DNA of 11,774 nucleotides, from positions 1-11,774 of the forward strand of contig DAOTZU010000089.1 of the NCBI GenBank assembly GCA_034433995.1. Direction: 5' to 3'. Source of the stretch: DAOTZU01 sp034433995. Its GTDB lineage: Bacteria > Chloroflexota > Anaerolineae > UBA1429. Below are positions 1 to 6,314 of this stretch, piece after piece. How positions within the stretch are numbered: the stretch's first letter is position 1; each line of letters begins with the position of its first letter. The notes under the pieces are model-generated. The model had not been told where the DNA came from. It saw nothing but the letters and a program-made list of their open reading frames with translations, and searched no databases. Position numbers and translations under genes: made by a program.

Positions 1-72
1 GTGATTGACGGTTGGTGTAACCTACCCGGTACGTTTCTGTCACTCTTCAGTTGTTAAGGAGCCTTTGGAGCT

Positions 73-223
73 TCCTGCCCTCACGCACGGGGCGGGATTC
101 TACACCACTTGCCTGAATCTGTCAAATCGCCTTGGCCCGGAGATTTGCTTGGGCCTGCTCATCCTTAGAGGGGTTCATCGAGCACAAGGAGCAAGTGGGT
201 GTGTAGCTTTCACCCCGTAGCAA
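73..223 (-). ncRNA. Structured pseudoknotted RNA, HEARO/omega-RNA-like (IscB-associated)
   Basis: Read leftwards on the minus strand this stretch folds compactly. Seen: TACGGGG (219-213) pairs with CCCCGTG (92-86); CTACAC (206-201) with GTGTAG (105-100); CACTTGC (197-191) with GCAAGTG (112-106). These helices are nested and enclose a hairpin TGCTC/GAGCA (184-180 with 160-156) and an H-type pseudoknot: GGCCC (155-151) with GGGCC (138-134), interleaved with CAAATC (147-142) and GATTTG (128-123). A competing 3' hairpin is TCCCGCCC (97-90) with GGGCAGGA (80-73), one mismatch. Family knowledge: HEARO RNAs, the omega-RNAs of IscB, are pseudoknotted and lie immediately 5' of an HNH/RuvC nuclease gene on the same strand. 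That gene would start left of position 1, which fits the absence of an ORF here. The family name is inferred from architecture and remembered sequence flavour, not from a search. The fold is more certain than the name. The 5' and 3' ends are approximate. Confidence 0.48.
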
Positions 224-229
224 GTCGCT

Positions 230-258
230 ATTCTACCACGGCCCAAGTGCTTTGTCAA
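230..258 (-). promoter_or_regulatory. Sigma70-type promoter for the left-edge RNA
   Basis: On the minus strand TTGACA (258-253) is followed after exactly 17 bases by TAGAAT (235-230). The predicted transcript start is about position 223, at the 5' edge of the structured RNA. It lies about 115 bases downstream of the radical SAM stop codon, so the RNA need not depend on read-through from that gene. It is a sequence match only. Confidence 0.55.
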
Positions 259-372
259 AATGGCGGATCTTGGCGAAAAGCGGGCGGCCGTATGCTCCCC
301 TCGCTTTCGAGCCGGCGGCGGACAGGCGTCGCGAGCTATCGGCGGCCCGATGCCGCAATCCGCAGGGGCGCT

Positions 373-1539
373 TCAGGCAAAACAATATTCCGTCGCGCGC
401 ACCATCATATGTGCGGAGGAAAAGAGAGGGAGTTGGTAGGGGGGGCGTTTGCCGGCCAGGAGGATGAACGGCGCCGCACGTTGCGCCTCCGCCGCAGCGA
501 GACCCAGATGATGCAATTCGCGCAAGGTGCCCTTGTTCCGGCGGCTGACGATCTTTTTGGCCGCCTTGGGGCCGATGCCGGGGACCCGCAGGAGCTGGAT
601 CAGAGTGGCCGTGTTCACTTCGATGGGAAAGTATTCCGGATGGCTCAGGGCCCAGGCCAGCTTGGGGTCGCGCTCCCTGGGCAGGAAGCCGTTGGCATCA
701 AAAACCAGCTCGTCGAGGGCAAAGCCATAGGCCCGCAAGAGGAAATCGGCCTGGTAGAGGCGATGCTCGCGCCACGCCGGCGTGGGTGGGTGGCCCTCCA
801 GGGGGGTATCGGGCACCGGCTGGAAGGCGCTAAAGTAGGCCCGGGCCAGGCGCAACTCTTGATAGAGCTGGACCGTCGTGGCCAAAAGCTCCTGATCCGT
901 CTCGCCGGCGGCGCCCACCACGAACTGGGTGGTGAGGCTCACCGGCCGGCCCAATTCCTGGCGCAGGCGATGGGCCTGGCACAGGGGCTGGAGCAGCTCG
1001 CGGAAGAAATCCTTGCTGCCGCTGAGGGTGGCCAGGCGTTGAGGGTTGGGGGCCTCCAGGTTCACCGAGACGCGCTGGGCCAATTTGAGGGCCATCTCGA
1101 TGCTGGCTTGGTCGGCGCCGGGCAAGATCTTTAGATGGATGTAGCCCTGAAAGGCATAGCGCCGTCGGAGCAGCTCCGCTGTGGCCAACATGCGTTCGGT
1201 GGCCTGCGCCGCGCTGCCCCACACGCCCGAGCTCAAGAATAACCCCTGGGCCAAGCGGCGGCGCACCAGCTCATCGAAGGTACGGGCCAATTCATCGGGG
1301 GTGAAGCTCGTTCGGCGCGTATCTCGCCCGCTGCGGTTGGCGCAATAGGCGCAATCCTTCTCGCAGATATTGCTCTGCAACACCTTGAGCAGCGCCACCC
1401 GTCGGCCATCCGGGCGGATGGCCGGATAGATCCAGCGGCCGATATCATCGCGGATGCGGCTGGTGTGGGTGCCACAGCCGCGACAGATGTCGTAGCGGGC
1501 TGCCTCGCCGAGGAGATCGATCTTTTGCCGAATATCCAT
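373..1539 (-). CDS. Radical SAM protein with C-terminal helix-hairpin-helix, putative DNA modification/repair
   Basis: Predicted 388-residue iron-sulfur enzyme of the radical SAM superfamily. Seen: the cluster motif CEKDCAYC with C59, C63 and C66 (CxxxCxxC), which would bind a 4Fe-4S cluster and S-adenosylmethionine; a barrel through about residue 280 with strand motifs such as VNLEAPN (159-165); and a C-terminal helix-hairpin-helix LLRVPGIGPKAAKKIV (316-331), a non-specific DNA-binding element. This combination matches the family annotated as putative DNA modification/repair radical SAM proteins, for which I know no established reaction. I chose the ATG at 1539, not 1569: AAGGA lies 10 bases upstream, the resulting N-terminus (MDIRQKIDLL) resembles the family, and the predicted transcript start near 1580 leaves only about 11 bases before 1569. 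It has its own promoter but lies in line behind the pyr/nfo operon. Strong on family, weak on function. Confidence 0.88.
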   Translation of the reverse strand: MDIRQKIDLLGEAARYDICRGCGTHTSRIRDDIGRWIYPAIRPDGRRVALLKVLQSNICEKDCAYCANRSGRDTRRTSFTPDELARTFDELVRRRLAQGLFLSSGVWGSAAQATERMLATAELLRRRYAFQGYIHLKILPGADQASIEMALKLAQRVSVNLEAPNPQRLATLSGSKDFFRELLQPLCQAHRLRQELGRPVSLTTQFVVGAAGETDQELLATTVQLYQELRLARAYFSAFQPVPDTPLEGHPPTPAWREHRLYQADFLLRAYGFALDELVFDANGFLPRERDPKLAWALSHPEYFPIEVNTATLIQLLRVPGIGPKAAKKIVSRRNKGTLRELHHLGLAAAEAQRAAPFILLAGKRPPYQLPLFSSAHMMVRATEYCFA

Positions 1540-1586
1540 GGAGCTGCCATCCTTGGTGTACCACGGCATATCCCGTTGGCAGCCCT

Positions 1587-1615
1587 AGTATAGCACATAT
1601 GTTCTATCTCGTCAA
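1587..1615 (-). promoter_or_regulatory. Promoter of the radical SAM gene
   Basis: On the minus strand TTGACG (1615-1610), a 17-base spacer, then TATACT (1592-1587), preceded by TGC as in an extended -10. The predicted start is about 1580, giving a leader of roughly 40 bases to the ATG at 1539. This supports transcription separate from the upstream pyrimidine operon. Confidence 0.68.
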
Positions 1616-1721
1616 GGTTGCACGAGAAGCGCTGTTGAAAAAGGGGTTTGGCAGGTTGTGGGCGATTCAGTGGGCTTCCGGTGACGCGGCAGGCCACCGC
1701 TGGAGAATGTGGGCCACGCTC

Positions 1722-1796
1722 GCCGTCGGATAGAATCCGACGGCTCTGCCAAGCCCGCGTTGCGGGCTTTTAACCACAGACGCCGGTTCCCAACCG
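1722..1796. terminator. Cluster of palindromes between nfo and the radical SAM promoter, terminator-like
   Basis: Three hairpins follow one another. The first is GCCGTCGGAT (1722-1731), loop AGA, ATCCGACGGC (1735-1744), a perfect 10-bp stem. The second is AAGCCCGC (1751-1758), loop GTT, GCGGGCTT (1762-1769), with two further T on the plus strand. The third is CGGTT (1784-1788), loop CCC, AACCG (1792-1796). They lie just past the nfo stop in the direction of that operon, so they could end it. However, there is no T-run on the minus strand; the only T tract (TTTT, 1768-1771) is on the plus strand, where no gene lies upstream. A dispersed palindromic repeat is the alternative. The rest of the 1540-1822 spacer shows only the radical SAM promoter. 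Confidence 0.4.
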
Positions 1797-1822
1797 ACGG
1801 GAGTATTCTCTCGAACCCTCTT

Positions 1823-2683
1823 TCACGAGGACGCGATCAGGCTACGCAGGAGGGTCAGGTTGGCCACATCCTCGGCCATATCCTCGCCTTTGGGGGTCTC
1901 CAGGAGCATGGGCAGGTGCCGCAGGCGGGGATCGTTGAGCAGCAGGCGAAAGGCCTCCAGGCCGACATAGCCCCGGCCGATGTGCTCGTGGCGATCCACC
2001 CGGCTGCCTAGGTCGCGCTTGGCGTCGTTGAGGTGGATCACCCGCAAACGCTCCAGGCCCAGCACCGCATCGAAATGGGCCCAGAAAGCGGCATACGAGG
2101 CAGGTTGGCGGAACTCATAGCCGGCGGCCAGGGCGTGGGCCGTATCGAAGCAGACGCCCAAGCGCTCCTCCGGCGCCACCCGCCGGATGAGCCAGGCCAG
2201 CTGCTCCAAGCGCGCCCCCAAGACCGTGCCCTGGCCGGCGGTGATCTCCAAGACGATGGCCGTCTCCGCAGGGGCGGTGGCGGCCAACGCGGTGCTCAAG
2301 CCTTCGGCCACCCGTGCCAGGCCGGCCTCCTCTCCGGCGCCCATGTGCGCCCCCGGATGGAGCACGTAATGGACAATGCCCAAGAGCCGGCAACGGGTCA
2401 GCTCGTTGATCAGCGCCTCCAAGGAGCGCTCCCACAACGCTGGATCGGGACTGGCCAGATTGATCAGATACGAGCTATGGGCCACCACCGGGGCGATCCC
2501 CGTCTCCTGGCGGGCGCGATGAAATGCGCGGATCTCCTCCAAGGTCAGCTCTGGGGAGGACCAACGGTTGGCGCTGCGGGTAAAGAGTTGAATCGTCTCG
2601 CAACCGAGGCCCTGGCCGCGCCACAGGGCCTGGGCCGGCCCGCCGGCGATGGACATGTGGGCTCCGAGACGGGGCAGGGGCAT
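1823..2683 (-). CDS. nfo: Endonuclease IV (AP endonuclease, deoxyribonuclease IV)
   Basis: A 286-residue AP endonuclease family 2 enzyme, essentially the length of E. coli Nfo (285). It cleaves the backbone 5' of abasic sites and trims blocked 3' ends in base excision repair, using a trinuclear metal centre in a TIM barrel. The signatures appear in order: GAHMSIAGG near the N-terminus, HPGAHMG, VLEITAGQG (metal-ligand Glu), GVCFDTAHALAAGYE (Asp and His ligands), HLNDAKRDLGSRVDRHEHIG (His and Asp ligands) and LLETPKG (final Glu ligand) near the C-terminus. No key residue appears missing. The ATG at 2683 has GGAG about 8 bases upstream. It begins 15 bases after the pyrD stop, so it is almost certainly the last gene of the pyrimidine operon. 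The link between nucleotide synthesis and repair is positional only. Confidence 0.95.
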   Translation of the reverse strand: MPLPRLGAHMSIAGGPAQALWRGQGLGCETIQLFTRSANRWSSPELTLEEIRAFHRARQETGIAPVVAHSSYLINLASPDPALWERSLEALINELTRCRLLGIVHYVLHPGAHMGAGEEAGLARVAEGLSTALAATAPAETAIVLEITAGQGTVLGARLEQLAWLIRRVAPEERLGVCFDTAHALAAGYEFRQPASYAAFWAHFDAVLGLERLRVIHLNDAKRDLGSRVDRHEHIGRGYVGLEAFRLLLNDPRLRHLPMLLETPKGEDMAEDVANLTLLRSLIASS

Positions 2684-2698
2684 GGCGTATGCTCCGAG

Positions 2699-3628
2699 CT
2701 AGGATAGGGCGCAGCCGCGAAACTCTTGAATGCGGGTGTAGCCTTCCTGGCGCATCAAATCCTCCAGTTCTGCCAAGATGCGCCGAAAGGCCGCCGCGCC
2801 ATGCCGATAGAGGGCCGAGCCGATCCCCACGGCCGTGGCCCCGGCCATGAGCATCTGCATGGCATCTTCGCCGCTTTCCACGCCGCCGGTGCCAATGATG
2901 GGGAGCTTGACCGCTCTGGCGATCTCGTACACACAGCGCACGGCGATGGGCCGCAGCGCCGCGCCCGAGATGCCGCCGACGCGGTTGGCCAGGATGGGCC
3001 TCCGGGCGCGCACATCAATGATCATCCCCGGCCCCAGGGTGTTCACCGCCGTCAACCCGTCGGCGCCGGCGGCGGCCACCGCCTGGGCCACCTGAACGAT
3101 CTCTGGCGCGTTGGGCGAAAGCTTGACCAAGAGCCGCCCCGGATAGCGCGCCCGCACCGCCGCCGTCACGCGAGCCGCGGCGTCCGGATCCAAGGCAAAG
3201 GGCCGGCCGAACTCGCTTTCCACGTTGGGGCAAGAGATGTTCAGCTCGATGAAATCCGGTGCGGCCTCGGCCACCACCTCCACCGCGCGGCAGAACTCTT
3301 CCCGCGTGTGGCCAAAGACGCTGGCGATGAGCGGCACGCCCAGCGGCGCAAGGCCCGCCTTGGCCTGGCGCAGGATCTCTCGCTCCTCGGCGGCGCCGGG
3401 GTTGGCCAGGCCCACGGCGTTGATCAACCCCGCCTCCCAGGGGAGCACGGTAGGGTTCGGATGCCCCCGGCGGGGCTCCAGGCTGCAGGATTTGGCCGTC
3501 ACCGCGCCCGCCCCCTCGCGGCCCAGCCGGATGAGGGTCTCGGCCGAGCACCCCCAGACGCCCGAGGCCAACACCAGCGGGTTGCGCAGCTCCACCCCGC
3601 ACAGATTGACGCGCAGGTCCAGCGCCAT
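2699..3628 (-). CDS. pyrD: Dihydroorotate dehydrogenase, class 1B-like catalytic subunit
   Basis: A 309-residue FMN enzyme that oxidises dihydroorotate to orotate, the fourth step of pyrimidine synthesis. Seen: LVLASGVWG near the N-terminus, an FMN-contact lysine in VTAKS (K46), LINAVGL (69-75), ELNISCPNVE with the catalytic cysteine C133 in place of the serine of class 2 enzymes, and the phosphate-binding IIGTGGVESGEDA toward the C-terminus. The cysteine and the absence of an N-terminal membrane segment place it in class 1. The stretch around NRVGGISGAALRPIA is typical of class 1B, which normally uses NAD through the partner PyrK. No pyrK lies in the window. The start codon overlaps the pyrFE stop (shared base 3628), implying translational coupling. 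Its product, orotate, is the substrate of the upstream fusion protein. Confidence 0.95.
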   Translation of the reverse strand: MALDLRVNLCGVELRNPLVLASGVWGCSAETLIRLGREGAGAVTAKSCSLEPRRGHPNPTVLPWEAGLINAVGLANPGAAEEREILRQAKAGLAPLGVPLIASVFGHTREEFCRAVEVVAEAAPDFIELNISCPNVESEFGRPFALDPDAAARVTAAVRARYPGRLLVKLSPNAPEIVQVAQAVAAAGADGLTAVNTLGPGMIIDVRARRPILANRVGGISGAALRPIAVRCVYEIARAVKLPIIGTGGVESGEDAMQMLMAGATAVGIGSALYRHGAAAFRRILAELEDLMRQEGYTRIQEFRGCALS

Positions 3629-5025
3629 CAGCCCGCCCCCGCAAGATAATCCCGCACACGCTGGGCCTCTTGGGCAGAGACCGCCCCATCCGCCGCCAAA
3701 ACGTCCACCAATTGGCGCAAAGTGAGGGCCGCATGGAGGCGATAGCCATGCTGGGCCAACTCTTCCTGGCCGCCCTGTTCCCGGTCCAGGAGCACGACGA
3801 TATCCTCCACCACCAAACCCTCGGCCAGGAGCGGCTCCAGCGCCTCCAGCTTGCTGCCCCCGCTGGTGATCAGGTCATCCAGCAAGACCACCCGTTCGCC
3901 GGGGCGATAATCGCCCTCGATGGCCCGCTTGGTGCCGTAGGATTTGACCTCGCGGCGGGGATAGATGAGAGGGCACCCCATCTGCAGGGCCACTGCCGTG
4001 CCGATGGGCAGCGCCGCGTAGGGGATCGCGGCCAGGCGGTCGTAGCGCAACGGACGCAAGAGGCGCACATAGGCCCGGGCCACCTCGGCCAGGGTGGGCG
4101 GGTCGCTCACCAGGCGGCGCAGGTCAATATAGACCGGCGAGTGGGCTCCGGAATGCAGGATAAAATCGCCCAAGCGCACACAACCGGTGCGGAACAGGGC
4201 GCGGGCCAACGCGACGAGCTCCGGCGCATGGGCCTGGGCAGGACGGGATTGGGCGCGCACGGCGTTGATCGCCTCGCAGAGAGCGGCGGCCGCGCGGCGC
4301 GGCTCCTCGGCATAGAGGATGCCACGGGAGGAGTTGATGATCAGCCCTAGGCCGTCGGGGCGCAGCCCGGCCTGCAGGACGGCCTCCAACTCGCCGCCTT
4401 GGGCGCCCACGCCGGGCACCAGGAACCAGGTCTGGGGCGAGCGGGCGCGTATGGCCGCCACGGCCTCAGGATAGGTGGCGCCCATCACCAGGCCGATCTC
4501 TTGGCCTGCGGCCCACTCCTCGGCCAGGCGGGCGATGTGTTCATAGAGGGGCTCGCCGCCCTGGGACCAATCTTGCACCTCGCCGGCGCTGGGGTTGGAG
4601 GTCTTGCACAGGATGAACACGCCCCGTTCTCCGTGGGCCAAGAAAGGGGCCACGCCATCGCGCCCCAAATAGGGGTTCACAGTGAGGGCATCTGCCCCCC
4701 AAACCTCAAAGGCTGCCTGGGCATAGGCTGCCGCTGTGGACGCGATGTCGTTGCGTTTCGCATCCAGGATAACGGGAATATCCGGCGGGATGTGGGCCAA
4801 CACCTCCCGCAGCGCGCGCAGGCCCTCCTCGCCCAGGGCCTCGTAGAAGGCGATGTTGGGCTTGTAGGCGCAGGCGAGATCGGCGGTGGCGTCCACCACG
4901 GCCTTGAGGAACGCGGCCACCGAGCCGTAACGGGCCGGGATCTGGCCGGGTTGAGGATCCAGCCCCACGCAGAGCAGACTATCCCGCTTGCGGCAACTGG
5001 CCTCCAATTTACGCCAAAAGTTCAT
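3628..5025 (-). CDS. pyrFE: Bifunctional OMP decarboxylase / orotate phosphoribosyltransferase (PyrF-PyrE fusion)
   Basis: A single 465-residue chain for the last two steps of UMP synthesis. Residues 1 to about 260 are OMP decarboxylase: LLCVGLDPQPG (17-27), the catalytic DAKRND (88-93) with K90, the LTVNPYLG stretch (114-121) and the phosphate-binding NSSRGILYA (231-239). Residues about 268-465 are orotate phosphoribosyltransferase: GDFILHSGAHSPVYIDLR (286-303), the flexible-loop lysines in KSYGTKRAIEG (361-371) and the PRPP-binding VVLLDDLITSGG (379-390). The order is decarboxylase first, the reverse of the animal UMP synthase. This order is known in cyanobacteria and some Chloroflexota. 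I chose the ATG at 5025 because GGGAGG lies 6 bases upstream; an in-frame TTG at 5031 is possible. It follows the DprA-like gene after 19 bases and overlaps pyrD by one base, so it sits mid-operon. Confidence 0.95.
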   Translation of the reverse strand: MNFWRKLEASCRKRDSLLCVGLDPQPGQIPARYGSVAAFLKAVVDATADLACAYKPNIAFYEALGEEGLRALREVLAHIPPDIPVILDAKRNDIASTAAAYAQAAFEVWGADALTVNPYLGRDGVAPFLAHGERGVFILCKTSNPSAGEVQDWSQGGEPLYEHIARLAEEWAAGQEIGLVMGATYPEAVAAIRARSPQTWFLVPGVGAQGGELEAVLQAGLRPDGLGLIINSSRGILYAEEPRRAAAALCEAINAVRAQSRPAQAHAPELVALARALFRTGCVRLGDFILHSGAHSPVYIDLRRLVSDPPTLAEVARAYVRLLRPLRYDRLAAIPYAALPIGTAVALQMGCPLIYPRREVKSYGTKRAIEGDYRPGERVVLLDDLITSGGSKLEALEPLLAEGLVVEDIVVLLDREQGGQEELAQHGYRLHAALTLRQLVDVLAADGAVSAQEAQRVRDYLAGAG

Positions 5026-5044
5026 GCACAACCTCCCAGTGGTA

Positions 5045-6136
5045 TCATCTATCCCCCTTGGCCTGAAGCTGGCGCAAGCGGCGCGCCAAGGCCTCCGGCA
5101 CCCGGCCCGTCTTGCTCAACGCGGCGATGGCGGCCTCGGCGTCGTCCAACGGGATGGTCTCGCCCAAGGTTTCGTCGGGAGCGCTTGCGGTGCCCTCCTT
5201 GGTGCCCGTCTGCGCCGGCCAGGCGCCGTTGGCCAGCAACGCCTCGGCCAGGGCCTGCTCGACCGCCTCCGGGGTGGCACAGAGGAGGGCTCCCGCCTCG
5301 CGCCAGGCGGAGGTTTGGCCCTCATCCATCCCGGTCCAGAGGAGCACCGGGCGCCCCCCGGCCAGGAAGGCATCCACCGCCGGCCACGCTCCGGGGGCCA
5401 GGTCCGGCGCGACGAGCACCAGGGCCTCGGCCAGGGCCATGACCAAGGGCCACCGCGCCTGGGCCAGGGCCTCGCTGGGGGGCGTCTCGGGGAGGTAGGG
5501 GCTGAGCACAAGCTCCTGGGCGCCGGCGACGCTTGCCAGGTCGGGATAATGTTCCAGGCCCGCCGGCAAGATCAGCGCCGCTGAGCCCCCTGCGGAGCGC
5601 GCAGCCTCCAGCGCTGCCCGTTCAATCCCCGGATGATGGCCGCTCACCAGGATATACTCTGTGGTGGCCAGCCAACGGGCCACCGCTTGCGCCGCCGCCT
5701 GCGCCTGGGCGCCGGGGTTCGCGCCGCCCAAGATGGCGATTCCGGGCTGGGCCAAGAGGGCCAGATCGCCCCGATAAAAGACGAGATACGGCAGCCGCTC
5801 TTCCAAGATGCGTTCCAGCCAGCCCTCCGGATAGGCCACATCGGCGCGGGTGAGCAGGCCGATGCCCTGCTTGCGCCACTGGGCCAAGCGGGCCTCCTGG
5901 GCCTTGATGTGGGCCCGGGCCGCCGATACTTGGGCCGCCTCGGCGGCGCTCAATCCATAGTGTTGGGCCAGCTCCTCCCCTCGGGCGCCGAGGAGCGCGG
6001 CCGCCGAGCGTCCCTCCTCGATGCACCAACGATAGAGCAGGCGCTTGGCCGTCTGGCGTTTGAGGGTAGCGGACGAGAGCAACGCTAACCAGAGGACTGC
6101 CTCGCTTGTGCCTTGGGCGCGCACAGGACGGTCCAT
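5045..6136 (-). CDS. Divergent DprA-like (Smf family, Rossmann-like) protein
   Basis: A 363-residue soluble protein resembling DNA-processing protein A, which loads RecA on incoming single-stranded DNA. Seen: a helical N-terminal part (about 10-90), GIGLLTRADVAYPEGWLERI then LPYLVFYRGDLALL (92-128), matching the usual DprA lead-in, then a Rossmann-like core: GIAILGGANPGAQA (132-145), YILVSGHHPGIERAALEAA (161-179), LILPAGLEHYPD (188-199) and a late LVMALAEALVLVAPD (231-245). The expected core residues are changed: GSR is GGA, SGxARGIDxxAH is SGHHPGIERAAL, and FPxRNR is absent. It may have lost classical single-strand binding or bind another ligand. The start at 6136 is preceded by AGAAGGA about 8 bases away; the longer frame to 6247 would cross the promoter. 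First gene of the leftward operon, divergent from groESL. DprA-related is fairly sure; function unknown. Confidence 0.75.
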   Translation of the reverse strand: MDRPVRAQGTSEAVLWLALLSSATLKRQTAKRLLYRWCIEEGRSAAALLGARGEELAQHYGLSAAEAAQVSAARAHIKAQEARLAQWRKQGIGLLTRADVAYPEGWLERILEERLPYLVFYRGDLALLAQPGIAILGGANPGAQAQAAAQAVARWLATTEYILVSGHHPGIERAALEAARSAGGSAALILPAGLEHYPDLASVAGAQELVLSPYLPETPPSEALAQARWPLVMALAEALVLVAPDLAPGAWPAVDAFLAGGRPVLLWTGMDEGQTSAWREAGALLCATPEAVEQALAEALLANGAWPAQTGTKEGTASAPDETLGETIPLDDAEAAIAALSKTGRVPEALARRLRQLQAKGDR

Positions 6137-6170
6137 GGTGGGTATCCTTCTCAGGCCATTCTCGCAAGAG

Positions 6171-6198
6171 ATTATAGCGCCCACGGGGAGGCTGTCAA
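6171..6198 (-). promoter_or_regulatory. Promoter of the dprA-like/pyrFE/pyrD/nfo operon
   Basis: On the minus strand a consensus TTGACA (6198-6193), a 16-base spacer and a consensus TATAAT (6176-6171). The predicted start is about 6164, about 28 bases before the ATG at 6136. It stands back to back with the groESL promoter, the two -35 boxes being 42 bases apart. No operator, attenuator or PyrR-type leader is visible in the short leader. Confidence 0.8.
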
Positions 6199-6240
6199 CG
6201 CTGCGGGGTGTGGAGGTGTGGAACACGCCCAAGGCCACTC

Positions 6241-6269
6241 TTGACAAAGGAAAAACTCTGTGCTATTAT
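6241..6269 (+). promoter_or_regulatory. groESL promoter
   Basis: TTGACA (6241-6246), a 17-base spacer and TATTAT (6264-6269), with TGC immediately before the -10 (extended -10). The expected transcript start is about 6276, inside the adjoining CIRCE element, so a bound repressor would block initiation. Confidence 0.8.
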
Positions 6270-6270
6270 T

Positions 6271-6297
6271 TTAGCACTCGAAAGCCAAGAGTGCTAA
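6271..6297 (+). promoter_or_regulatory. CIRCE operator (HrcA binding site)
   Basis: TTAGCACTC (6271-6279), a 9-base spacer, then GAGTGCTAA (6289-6297): a perfect inverted repeat identical to the CIRCE consensus. HrcA binds it and represses groESL at normal temperature, and repression is relieved when GroEL is titrated by unfolded protein. It begins one base after the -10 hexamer and overlaps the expected start. hrcA is not in this window. Confidence 0.97.
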
Positions 6298-6314
6298 AAT
6301 GTGTGCGCCCATCA

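Noticed and set aside
5..220. 71-residue plus-strand open frame over the left-edge RNA
   Set aside because: It is the exact antisense of the pseudoknotted RNA, has no domain and no ribosome binding site, and is better explained as a by-product of RNA conservation.
73..223. TnpB-type omega-RNA or 6S RNA as the identity of the left-edge RNA
   Set aside because: TnpB RNAs overlap or follow the 3' end of tnpB on the same strand, but the gene upstream here is a radical SAM gene. 6S RNA is a long open hairpin without an H-type pseudoknot.
199..1134. 311-residue plus-strand open frame opposite the radical SAM gene
   Set aside because: It begins inside the RNA region and shadows the radical SAM coding frame; no motif or ribosome binding site seen.
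1233..1697. 154-residue minus-strand frame overlapping the start of the radical SAM gene
   Set aside because: It is a shifted reading of the radical SAM N-terminus, Ala/Arg-rich, and starts upstream of the mapped-looking promoter.
2726..3649. 307-residue plus-strand open frame opposite pyrD
   Set aside because: It is the antisense of a well-supported pyrD and has a low-complexity Gly/Arg/His-rich composition.
6137..6247. Longer start for the DprA-like protein at 6247
   Set aside because: The extra codons cover the consensus TTGACA/TATAAT promoter, while the ATG at 6136 has a good ribosome binding site and a family-like N-terminus.
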